In this document: positions 45,518 through 54,085 of the stretch, piece after piece | Layout: every line of letters begins with the position of its first letter | Numbering within the stretch: the first letter of the stretch is position 1 | Assembly: GCA_050288105.1 (NCBI GenBank) | Contig: JBNKDE010000009.1 | Coordinates: 62,001 to 126,000, forward strand | Length of the DNA stretch: 64,000 bases | Source of the DNA: JACNJF01 sp050288105 | GTDB lineage: Bacteria; Pseudomonadota; Gammaproteobacteria; GCA-001735895 | Direction of reading: 5' to 3' | Made by a program: the position numbers and the translations under genes | The notes under the pieces: generated by a model | The model's input: only the letters and a program-made list of their open reading frames with translations | Databases searched by the model: none | What the model was told of the DNA's origin: nothing

Positions 45518-46580
45518 CGCCTGCATGCAGGTAAAGTTGCAGTATTTTTTCTATGGGCGTGGGCAGCCCGTAATCAGCAAGGCTTGACAGCTCTATCCAT
45601 CGCAAATCTCTCGACTCTGACACCCTGTTATCAGGCACTACTCCTGTTGCATCTGACATAGCCACGCGCGCTACCGACAGGCTCAGGTCAAAATGGGTAA
45701 ACTTATGCAGCAGGGCTTTTTCATGAGTTAGTGTTATTTTGCAGGGCTGGCCCAGATACTGCTGCTGCCAGTCGCTAAGCTGTTGCAGGTCATCCACTTC
45801 GGGCAGTGACCATAAGCCACCCCAGATACCACTAGGAGGCCTGCGTTCAAGCAACACCTGATCTAAGGAATGGTGCAATAGCACCCAGCTATGTCGCTGT
45901 GGCCGTTTACGCGCTGGCTTTGATCCCGGATACTGCTGCTGCGTCCCCTGCTGATAACTCTGACAGATGGCAGTCAATGGACAGGCTACACATAGTGGCC
46001 TGCTACGCTTACATACGGTTGCTCCCAGATCCATCATTGCCTGGTTATACTGCGCCACGCGTTGATCCGGGGTTTGCTGTTCGGCTATGGCCCATAATTT
46101 TTTTAACGTCCCGGCCTGCCCGTACCAGCCTTCTACCTGGTAAGCACGAGCCAACACACGCTTCACATTGCCATCCAGTATCGCAGCCCTCTGCGCATAG
46201 GCCAGACTGAGAATAGCACCCGCTGTCGAGCGTCCAATCCCCGGCAGCGATTCCAGCTGTTCAAGCTGAGCAGGAAATTCACCCGCGTACTCATCTCGCA
46301 CCATGATCGCTGTTTTATGCAGGTTACGTGCGCGCGCGTAATAGCCCAGCCCCGCCCAGTGTTGCAGTACGCTATCCAGGTCAGCCTGCGCCAGTGCCAC
46401 AACATCGGGAAAGGATTCGACAAAGCGATTGAAATAGGGAATCACGGTAGCTACCTGGGTTTGCTGAAGCATTATTTCAGATAGCCACACGCGATATCCG
46501 TTGACCTTCTGCTGCCAGGGTAAATCCTTACGTCCATGCTGATCAAACCAGGGCAGTAAATACTGCGCGATTGATCCCAT
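45510..46580 (-). CDS. mutY: Adenine DNA glycosylase MutY
   Basis: 356 residues. HhH core with catalytic Glu in IMLQQTQVATVIPYF, helix-hairpin-helix LESLPGIGRSTAGAILSLAY, and Asp in ILDGNVKRVLAR. The 4Fe-4S loop is CKRSRPLCVACPLTAIC (C-x6-C-x2-C-x5-C). The C-terminal NUDIX-like domain for 8-oxo-G recognition is present. It removes A opposite 8-oxo-G. The start overlaps the asmA stop by 1 base (TAATG), so they form an operon. Confidence 0.95.
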   Translation of the reverse strand: MGSIAQYLLPWFDQHGRKDLPWQQKVNGYRVWLSEIMLQQTQVATVIPYFNRFVESFPDVVALAQADLDSVLQHWAGLGYYARARNLHKTAIMVRDEYAGEFPAQLEQLESLPGIGRSTAGAILSLAYAQRAAILDGNVKRVLARAYQVEGWYGQAGTLKKLWAIAEQQTPDQRVAQYNQAMMDLGATVCKRSRPLCVACPLTAICQSYQQGTQQQYPGSKPARKRPQRHSWVLLHHSLDQVLLERRPPSGIWGGLWSLPEVDDLQQLSDWQQQYLGQPCKITLTHEKALLHKFTHFDLSLSVARVAMSDATGVVPDNRVSESRDLRWIELSSLADYGLPTPIEKILQLYLHAGAR

Positions 46581-48883
46581 TAGAACAGTTTTTTCAACTT
46601 GTCTTCGAGTTTGCTTTTGGCCCTTTCCTGTTCAGCCTTTTTCTTCGCATCTAATTCAGCCTGCTGTTTCTGTTTTTCAGCTTCCAGCTTTGCTTTTTGC
46701 TCCGCCTCAATTAACTGCTGTTTTTTTGCCAGCGCTTCTTTTTCTGCTGCAATCTTCTTTTCCTCTGCGGCTTTTAGTTTAGCCTTTTCCTCAGCCAGTT
46801 TTGCCTGTAGTGCGGCTTTCTCTTTTGCTACTTCGGCAGCCACTTTTGCTTTTTCTGCATCAAATTTCTTTTTCAGAATATCATCCAGTTGAATATCAAG
46901 CTCAGGATTCAGCCAGGAACCGGTCACCTTAACCGGTACCAATAATCCTGTCAGATCATTCACACCACCTGCACCCTGCCCCTTGGTCGTACCTACCAGC
47001 TTGGCATTCACCAGGTAGTCCACAGATTCCTTTACCAGATCAACCGTACCTGCGCCACCCACCCGTAGCAGTGGCGCCTGCAGATCCAGGTCATCGGTTG
47101 CAAACACGCCATTATTTATGACACCACTCAGGGATAAGGCACTGAAATCAGTTTTCTGCACCTCACGGTTGGCGAGCTTTTCACCCTGCAGCCTGGCTTT
47201 GGCCTGGTCAATCTCTGCACGCAGGTTAAAACCACTGATTGCGCCATCCTGTATCGCCACAGCAACCTTGCCATCCAGGTTAGCTTTAAGCTGGCTCAAC
47301 CAGTCGCCCTGTGTGGTGACATCAACTTCCATATTCGCCAGTCCACTAACAGGATCTTTTTGCATAAAATCCTTAAGAAACGCGCCGATATGGAAAGCCG
47401 ATAGCTTTTTGTGCACGCTATACACGGGCTTTTCACCCTGAGCATTGATTTTGACCGAGCCATCAAAACTGCCATCGTATAAATCCAGTTTTATTGGGTT
47501 AAGATCAATCACACCATTTGCGGCTTTAACCTTGAGGAGCAGGTTTTGCATGCTCAGGCCTTGCGCCACCAGGGTACCGATACTCAGTTCGCCATCGATT
47601 TTTAAACTGCGCAGTAACTCCATTGGCAGTGCAATCTCTACATCCGCTGCTGGGCCAGTGGCAGGAGCGTCCACCGATGTTGGTGTTTCAACAGCTTGCG
47701 GACGTACCCAGCCGGTGAGCTTATCGACATCCAGGCTGTTTGAAGCCAGTTTAAAACTCAGCGCAGGCTGTGCATAATCCGCCACCTTAACAAAGCCTTC
47801 GAAGCGATTTTCATTCAGCATCAAGACCAGGTCCTGCAGGTCGATGCTGCGCTTATCCAGTTTCATATCCAGCTGTGCAGCGCTAAGAGCCACCCTCATT
47901 TTCTGGTTTGGTACAGACTCACCCGCCACATCGGCCGTTACATCCAGCACGGCGATAGTCAGCTGCTGCTGATTTAGGTCGAAACCCACTTCACCAGCCA
48001 GCTTCACTTCAGATGATGCAAGTACGCCACCTGTCGTATCGACCTGTGTACTCAAGCCCTTAACAGATAGCTGGCTACTATTTAATGCAAACTCTACATC
48101 CGCATTGAGCAACAGCTTCACTTCATCCACGGGGATGAGCTTACCATTGGCTCGGGCATTTAATTTAACGGCTGATAGTTTCAGCTTTTGATTCTTGAAC
48201 AACACCTCGGTATCCAGCTGAATATCGCTATTCAACTGCTGCGCACTGGAAAGCGCGAGCTTCAGGGATAGAGGGAATGCCTTCTCTGGCTCTATCGCAC
48301 CACTGACCAGTGACAGATCGGTAACACTATACTGGGCACCGGCCTGAGCATCCTTCCAGTTAATATTGGCATTGGTGATATTCAATCCACCAAAGGCGCC
48401 ACCGATTTCCATCGGCTTGCTTTCAGCAGGCGTACTGCCTGTGGATGGCGTGGCGCCAGACTCGGGCTGAGCCTCTCCCTTCTTAACCAGATCATCCCAG
48501 TTGGTCACGCCATTGGCATTTTTCTGCAAATCGACATTCAGCCCATCCAGCACCAGCTGTGCCACCTGGGGCTTTAACGACAGAATGGATAAAACATCCA
48601 CACTGGCACTGACCTTGTTCACCGACAGCATAGGTTGATTACCGAACCCGGCCGCATTAGACAGGGTCAGCGAGCCAAGCTTCATGCCCAGCGCCGGATA
48701 CAGGGTTAAGCCTATATCGCCCTGAAAAGCCAGTTCGCGCCCGGTTTGCTCTCGTACCAGATCTGACAGCTCGGTCTTGTATTGATTAGCATCAAAAGTA
48801 GCCAGAAACACACCTACAATAATCACCACTAACAGAATAAGCGCGCCTATGGTTAGCATCAGGTATTTAAATATTTTCATCAA
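46580..48883 (-). CDS. asmA: AsmA family envelope protein
   Basis: 767 residues. One N-terminal membrane helix, AsmA domain (LSDLVREQTGRELAFQGDIG, LGLKLGSLTLSNAAGFG), a long middle of beta-rich repeats, then the C-terminal AsmA_2 part (VDYLVNAKLVGTTKGQGAGG, LLVPVKVTGSWLNPELDIQL). The last 100 residues are a Lys/Glu/Ala/Gln coiled coil ending KLEDKLKKLF, longer than in E. coli AsmA. Inferred role in phospholipid or outer-membrane homeostasis. It is just upstream of mutY in the same operon. Confidence 0.9.
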   Translation of the reverse strand: MMKIFKYLMLTIGALILLVVIIVGVFLATFDANQYKTELSDLVREQTGRELAFQGDIGLTLYPALGMKLGSLTLSNAAGFGNQPMLSVNKVSASVDVLSILSLKPQVAQLVLDGLNVDLQKNANGVTNWDDLVKKGEAQPESGATPSTGSTPAESKPMEIGGAFGGLNITNANINWKDAQAGAQYSVTDLSLVSGAIEPEKAFPLSLKLALSSAQQLNSDIQLDTEVLFKNQKLKLSAVKLNARANGKLIPVDEVKLLLNADVEFALNSSQLSVKGLSTQVDTTGGVLASSEVKLAGEVGFDLNQQQLTIAVLDVTADVAGESVPNQKMRVALSAAQLDMKLDKRSIDLQDLVLMLNENRFEGFVKVADYAQPALSFKLASNSLDVDKLTGWVRPQAVETPTSVDAPATGPAADVEIALPMELLRSLKIDGELSIGTLVAQGLSMQNLLLKVKAANGVIDLNPIKLDLYDGSFDGSVKINAQGEKPVYSVHKKLSAFHIGAFLKDFMQKDPVSGLANMEVDVTTQGDWLSQLKANLDGKVAVAIQDGAISGFNLRAEIDQAKARLQGEKLANREVQKTDFSALSLSGVINNGVFATDDLDLQAPLLRVGGAGTVDLVKESVDYLVNAKLVGTTKGQGAGGVNDLTGLLVPVKVTGSWLNPELDIQLDDILKKKFDAEKAKVAAEVAKEKAALQAKLAEEKAKLKAAEEKKIAAEKEALAKKQQLIEAEQKAKLEAEKQKQQAELDAKKKAEQERAKSKLEDKLKKLF

Positions 48884-48966
48884 TTGTCCTTGAAATTTGT
48901 CTTGTGTAGCAGCAGGTTAGATCTAGTTAGCGTCAGAGGTTCCTAAGTACAGGGATATCTGTTTTA

Positions 48967-50061
48967 ATGAATGTACAAACTGTTGCACGAAAACTCTCAA
49001 CATTCAAGATCATGAATACAACCAGTGAAAATCTAATGGACCGATTGAAAACAGGATTCAACAATTTCAAAAACAGCGAATACCCTCTGGGTTTTACCGG
49101 TGGTCTGATCGCTGCCATATTGGTATGTCTGCTATTGCTTGGGTGGTACTGGAGTCAGGAACCCGACAGTTTCGATGTGAAGCAAATCACTCAGCAGATG
49201 GCACCGCAGGATTCCCAGAATATCACGATTGGCAGTACAACCACCGCTACCGTCATCCACCTTATGGATACCTTGCTAACCAAACCTGGTGGCTATCTCA
49301 GCAATGATGTGCTGCCCCCCAGCCTGTGGCTGGACAACATGCCTAACTGGGAATATGGGGTTTTGGTTCAATGCCGCGATATGGCACGCTCGATGCGCAA
49401 TGATTTCAGTCGTTCACAATCGCAATCGGTTGAAGATAAGGATTTGATCGTGGCGGAACCACAGTTCAACTTTGACAATAACTCCTGGTTGTTCCCAGCT
49501 ACAGAAAGCGAGTACCAGAAAGGGGAGAATGCGATGAAGAGTTATCTGAAACGCCTGCAAAACCCGAACAACCCCGAAGCCCAGTTTTATGCACGCGCAG
49601 ATAATCTGGCAGACTGGCTGGGTCAGGTAGAAAAACGCCTCGGCAGCCTGTCACAACGACTAAGTGCCAGCGTGGGTCAAACCCGTATTAATACTGATCT
49701 GGCGGGAGATTCAGCCGCTGAGCAATCCACGCATACCGCTAACGAAGTTGACATTAAAACGCCCTGGAGCCAGATCGATGACGTGTTTTACGAGACACGT
49801 GGTGCAGCCTATGCACTGGTACATATCCTGAAAGCAGTAGAAGTCGATTTCGACAGTATTCTGCGCAAGAAAAATGCACTCATCAGCCTGCGTCAGATTA
49901 TCCGTGAACTGGAAGCCACTCAGGAACCGCTATGGTCGCCGATGATCATGAATGGCTCAGGCTTTGGTATGTTCGCCAATCACTCGCTGGTGATGGCATC
50001 GTATATTTCGCGTGCTAATGCTGCAGTTATCGACCTGAAGCAATTATTGCAACAGGGATAG
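48967..50061 (+). CDS. DUF2333 membrane protein
   Basis: 364 residues (or 349 if the ATG at 49012 is used). One membrane helix at about 44-64 after a positively charged arm, then a periplasmic helical domain: PGGYLSNDVLPPSLWLDNMP, NWEYGVLVQCRDMARSMRND, FSRSQSQS, FYARADNLADWLGQVEKRLG. This is the DUF2333 pattern, with the conserved end GFGMFANHSLVMASYISRAN. Function unknown. Divergent from asmA-mutY and convergent with the sheath-like gene (9 bases apart). Confidence 0.85.
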   Translation: MNVQTVARKLSTFKIMNTTSENLMDRLKTGFNNFKNSEYPLGFTGGLIAAILVCLLLLGWYWSQEPDSFDVKQITQQMAPQDSQNITIGSTTTATVIHLMDTLLTKPGGYLSNDVLPPSLWLDNMPNWEYGVLVQCRDMARSMRNDFSRSQSQSVEDKDLIVAEPQFNFDNNSWLFPATESEYQKGENAMKSYLKRLQNPNNPEAQFYARADNLADWLGQVEKRLGSLSQRLSASVGQTRINTDLAGDSAAEQSTHTANEVDIKTPWSQIDDVFYETRGAAYALVHILKAVEVDFDSILRKKNALISLRQIIRELEATQEPLWSPMIMNGSGFGMFANHSLVMASYISRANAAVIDLKQLLQQG

Positions 50062-50070
50062 TGTTAAGTA

Positions 50071-51624
50071 TTAAGAAACCCAACGCCCAACGATTGTCTG
50101 ACCATTTTCAGCCACTGAACGAAAGTCAGATGATCGGATGGCATCCCTGTTTTTAACCGACCACAGGGGCATCAATCCCTGCTGGGTTAATAATTCACCA
50201 CCTTTCTCGGTTAATAGAATCTCGGCTACCGGTTTACTTACAGTTTCACCATCTTCCTGATAGTAATGCATCGGCAGATTGTCAGTTTGATACTCTTCAC
50301 CCGGTTGCATCTGCCAGCCACGATTTTTGAAATTACGCGCCAGTAATTCCACCTTGAGAAATGCCGCATTACCCCACAGGTAACAGCCATGACAATGTTC
50401 TTCAGGCATTTCTTCAAAAGCAAATGCGTCTATCGGTTTGGTTTTCCTGCCATAGGGCAATCTAAGCAAAAAACGTGGCAGAGCCAGACCGATATAGGCA
50501 GCGACGGGTGACTGACGCAACATTTGCCAGACACTGCTCACACCGTCGCTGACGCTATGGTTCCAATCCTCATAATCCGCTGTAGTGGCAAATGATTCAC
50601 AGCCTGCCAGTGTTTCATTAGCAGCAGCGATAAAAGGCGCGCCTGCCTGTTGCGCAATCTCGCCTATGCTCGCGAGTGATAACACATCATCAATGCTGTC
50701 GGTGAAACTGTAGTTGCCTAGCAACACAGTGTAGGGAGTATCTCCTTCAGATGGATCGCAGAACAGTTTGTAGATAACAGAGGTAGTAACATCATCCACC
50801 GCCAGATCTGCCTGCAACTCCTGTTTGCTGACATCCAGAATTTTTATCTTCAGCGTGCTGTCGGTTTCCAGACGTTTAATCAAAAAGTACAGCGATTGCC
50901 ATGCCGACTCCAGCGCCTGAAAATCAGCATGATGCAGGATATTCCGCATGTGTGTTTGAGTTGCCTGATCGACACTGGATATCATTTCATCCTGTCGCGG
51001 GTCTGCAGCTGGTATCACATAAGGCGCCACTATGCTTTTAATCAATCGATCAATTTGACTGGCTTCGCTAGAACAAGCGTTAGTGGTCTGTTGTTGTGAA
51101 TCAAGAATGCTATCCAGAAAATTCCCTGCATCAGCCTGTACGGCTTCGATCAAATCAGAAGCAGCCGGGTCTACCGCCTGATGAACGGAAGGTTGTGGAG
51201 ATTCTTTCACAAGACCCCAGCCCTGTATTTCTGCTGCAGCTTCGGCAAAGCTATTATTGTTTTTTAACCTTCGACGCAGACTGCGTAAGCGGCTAAAGCT
51301 ATCGAGTTTTTCGTACAGCTCATCAGGATGAAAATCGTCCAGCTCTTTTATAGCAAGCTGAATACCCTCGTCATCAGAAAAGGCGAGGTTCAGGCTGATA
51401 TTTAAGCGAGCCATCACCTCTTCGAAATTGTCCCTATCTATTTCAATCAGGCGTCGACTGGAAAGCGTTTCCGGCTCATGCTGTGCTCGATTAGTACGAC
51501 CACTGAAATCGCCCAGGATGGCAATGCAGAAGGGCGTGTTGGGACGGGTTTGGGGTGCATTCGATTTTGCTGAAGCGTTCGTATCTATGTTGACTTCAAC
51601 GCCCATGCTGATTTTATCTATCAT
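50071..51624 (-). CDS. Orphan fused TssB-TssC-like sheath protein
   Basis: 517 residues from ATG 51624 (SD GGAGAT). Residues 30-125 match TssB: FCIAILGDFSGR, RRLIEIDRDNFEEVMARLNI, DDFHPDELYEKLDSFSRLRS. Residues 190-500 match TssC: HHADFQALESAWQSLYFLIK at 231-250, KILDVSKQEL, PYTVLLGNYSF, and AEILLTEKGGELLTQQGLMP near 475-495. A linker of about 60 residues joins them. The protein stops about where TssC would enter its conserved C-terminal domain, so that domain is missing. No other type VI genes are in the window. Function unknown; assembly of a contractile sheath cannot be assumed. Confidence 0.75.
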   Translation of the reverse strand: MIDKISMGVEVNIDTNASAKSNAPQTRPNTPFCIAILGDFSGRTNRAQHEPETLSSRRLIEIDRDNFEEVMARLNISLNLAFSDDEGIQLAIKELDDFHPDELYEKLDSFSRLRSLRRRLKNNNSFAEAAAEIQGWGLVKESPQPSVHQAVDPAASDLIEAVQADAGNFLDSILDSQQQTTNACSSEASQIDRLIKSIVAPYVIPAADPRQDEMISSVDQATQTHMRNILHHADFQALESAWQSLYFLIKRLETDSTLKIKILDVSKQELQADLAVDDVTTSVIYKLFCDPSEGDTPYTVLLGNYSFTDSIDDVLSLASIGEIAQQAGAPFIAAANETLAGCESFATTADYEDWNHSVSDGVSSVWQMLRQSPVAAYIGLALPRFLLRLPYGRKTKPIDAFAFEEMPEEHCHGCYLWGNAAFLKVELLARNFKNRGWQMQPGEEYQTDNLPMHYYQEDGETVSKPVAEILLTEKGGELLTQQGLMPLWSVKNRDAIRSSDFRSVAENGQTIVGRWVS

Positions 51625-51710
51625 TGCAAATCTCCATTGCTTTTTTATTTTACAGAACCGGGCTATACCACCTTCATCGAAACAGGCTCAGAGTAAACTC
51701 TGAAGATTTT

Positions 51711-52211
51711 TTAACGAATGGCTTTTGAGATATAGGCGATATCGTTTTCAATCAACAGGTTCTTAGTCCCGGATAAAGCACCATCATCAGCATAAGGGCC
51801 GAGCTCTACACGATAGTAGGTGACTCCATTGACATTGGCCTTACTCACTACCGATTGCAGACCGACTAGCGCCAGCTGTGCTTTCTGTCGCTCAGCATCT
51901 GCGGCGTTGGTAAATGAGCCAGCCTGTAAAATGAATTTAACATTGGCGGCATGTTGCGTCTGCTCTGACTTTTTATTTGGTTTATTATCACTCAGGTCTG
52001 GCTCAGGGATATCGACTTCGCGCTTGGGCAACACCGTATAAAAGTCGAATATCGGTTTTTTAATGTCTTCCTGCGCAGTATCTGCAGGCACTGGCTTATG
52101 TGTTGTTTTAACAATTTTCTGATCCAGAAAAAGAACGAACGCGACAAACAGACCGATGATCAATCCTAGTGAAATCCAGACCCAGGGGGATGATTTTCCA
52201 GTTTCAGCCAT
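51711..52211 (-). CDS. SPOR-domain (FtsN-like) protein
   Basis: 166 residues. A short cytoplasmic arm, one membrane helix (WVWISLGLIIGLFVAFVLFL), a Pro/Lys-rich periplasmic linker with FDFYTVLPKREVDIPE, then a SPOR domain FILQAGSFTNAADAERQKAQ, YYRVELGPYAD. The FYxxLP motif and its position next to argS are typical of the FtsN-like protein in pseudomonads. It binds septal peptidoglycan in division. Only 8 bases separate it from argS. Confidence 0.9.
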   Translation of the reverse strand: MAETGKSSPWVWISLGLIIGLFVAFVLFLDQKIVKTTHKPVPADTAQEDIKKPIFDFYTVLPKREVDIPEPDLSDNKPNKKSEQTQHAANVKFILQAGSFTNAADAERQKAQLALVGLQSVVSKANVNGVTYYRVELGPYADDGALSGTKNLLIENDIAYISKAIR

Positions 52212-52219
52212 CGTGCTTC

Positions 52220-53971
52220 CTACATTTTCTCAGGTGCGCTAACACCCATCATCAATAAACCATTCTTTAGTACCTGACGGGTTGCAAAAGCCAGTGCCAC
52301 ACGAGCATTCATTAGCGCCTCGTCTTCCACAATAAATTTATGTGCGTTGTACCAGGAGTGGAACAGGTTGGCCAGCTCTCGCAGGTAGTTCACTACAATA
52401 TGCGGTTCTCGTCGCTGCGCAGCACTGAGTACGCGCGCGGGATATTGCGCCAGCAACTTCAGGATTGCCTGCTCATGGCTGTTATCCAGCTTCTGTAGCT
52501 CGGCATGCGCAGGATCGATCTGGATTCCCTGCTCGGCGCATTGTTTTTCGACACTACAAACCCGCGCATGCGCATATTGCACATAGAACACCGGGTTGTC
52601 ATTGGATTGCTGACGCGCCAGGGTCAGGTCAAAATCCATGTGCTGATCAGCCTTACGCATGACGTAAAAGAAACGTGCAGCATCACTTCCAACATCTTCA
52701 CGCAGGGTACGCAGCGTAACAAATTCACCCGAGCGGGTGGACATAGCAATTTTTTCACCGTTTTCATACAGGTTGGCAAATTGCACCAGCAAGATTTCGA
52801 GTTGTTGTGCCGGGTAATCCATTGCCTGTAGCGAAGCTTTCACGCGCGGGATATAACCGTGATGATCCGCGCCCCAGATATTGATTAACTGATCAAAACC
52901 ACGATCAAACTTGTTCATGTGGTACGCGATATCGGAAGCGAAATAAGTGGTCATACCGTTCTCGCGTTTGACCACGCGATCTTTTTCATCACCAAAAGCG
53001 CTGGAGCGGAACCACAATGCGCCTTCCTGCTCGTAGACCTGCCCTTTATCCTGCAGGGTTTGCAGAGCTTTGTCGACGATACCCTGCTCGGTAAGCTGGC
53101 GTTCAGAGAACCATTCGTCAAACTCTACTCCAAACTGCTGCAAATCAACTCGAATGACATCAACCAGCGTATTCAGTCCAAGATCAAACACGACACGGTA
53201 AGCTTCCGCACCAAGCAGCTTTTTGGCATTCGCGATCAAATCATCAATGTGCAGTTCCTTGTCGCCTTCCGGCGCATCAGCGCTGACATTATCGAACACC
53301 TCAGCAGTCGATTTGCGGTAAGCATCGCCATTCTCACGATGCAGCGTTGCCGCGATATCCCACACATAATCGCCCTGATAACCGTTAGAAGGAAAGGTCA
53401 GCGATTCGCCCGCAAGCTCCAGGTAGCGCAACCACACCGATACCCCCAGGATATCCATCTGGCGCCCGGCATCATTCACGTAGTATTCGTTGCTTACGTC
53501 ATACCCTACTGCTTTCAACAGGTTAGACAGGGTCGCACCATAGGCTGCGCCACGACCGTGACCAACGTGCAATGGGCCAGTGGGGTTGGCTGAGACATAT
53601 TCGATTTGAACACGCTGACCATTGCCAAAATCACTATGGCCGAAGCTATCCTGCTGTTGCAGGATTTGCTGCACTACCGACTGATTGACATCGGCATTCA
53701 GGAAAAAATTGATAAACCCGGGCCCGGCAATCTCAACCTTTTGCAGCCAGTCCTGCGGCGCCATACGAGCCAGCAGCAACTCCGCAAACTGGCGTGGTGC
53801 CATACCCGCAGAGCGGGCGCAGGCGAGCGCGACGTTGGAAGCAAAATCACCCTGTGCACTATCTTTGCTGGGCGTCACCAGAACCGTGGCCTGAAAATCC
53901 TGAGCCAGCTCTCCAGTGGAAATTAATTGCGCTATCGATGCGGTAATCAGTTGTTCGATTTGTTGCTTCAA
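52220..53971 (-). CDS. argS: Arginyl-tRNA synthetase
   Basis: 583 residues, close to E. coli ArgRS. Class I HIGH-like motif HVGHGR in ANPTGPLHVGHGRGAAYG, KMSK-like MSTRSG in EKIAMSTRSG, N-terminal additional domain and C-terminal anticodon domain (VCSVEKQC, HKFIVEDEALMNARVAL). It charges tRNA-Arg. The start is TTG at 53971; no in-frame ATG fits. Lies between priA and the SPOR gene in the same orientation. Confidence 0.96.
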   Translation of the reverse strand: MKQQIEQLITASIAQLISTGELAQDFQATVLVTPSKDSAQGDFASNVALACARSAGMAPRQFAELLLARMAPQDWLQKVEIAGPGFINFFLNADVNQSVVQQILQQQDSFGHSDFGNGQRVQIEYVSANPTGPLHVGHGRGAAYGATLSNLLKAVGYDVSNEYYVNDAGRQMDILGVSVWLRYLELAGESLTFPSNGYQGDYVWDIAATLHRENGDAYRKSTAEVFDNVSADAPEGDKELHIDDLIANAKKLLGAEAYRVVFDLGLNTLVDVIRVDLQQFGVEFDEWFSERQLTEQGIVDKALQTLQDKGQVYEQEGALWFRSSAFGDEKDRVVKRENGMTTYFASDIAYHMNKFDRGFDQLINIWGADHHGYIPRVKASLQAMDYPAQQLEILLVQFANLYENGEKIAMSTRSGEFVTLRTLREDVGSDAARFFYVMRKADQHMDFDLTLARQQSNDNPVFYVQYAHARVCSVEKQCAEQGIQIDPAHAELQKLDNSHEQAILKLLAQYPARVLSAAQRREPHIVVNYLRELANLFHSWYNAHKFIVEDEALMNARVALAFATRQVLKNGLLMMGVSAPEKM

Positions 53972-54085
53972 AGGGATGCTCGTGGGAATTTAAAAAATGC
54001 GAATTCTACATGGTATAGGACCTGAAAACACTATTTAAACTGGCGAGTCTGCAGAGTTATGACCTGGCTCTCAGTCGCTACTGAA

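Noticed and set aside
52919..53593. 224-codon frame antisense to argS
   Set aside because: Antisense shadow of argS; argS is intact and conserved.
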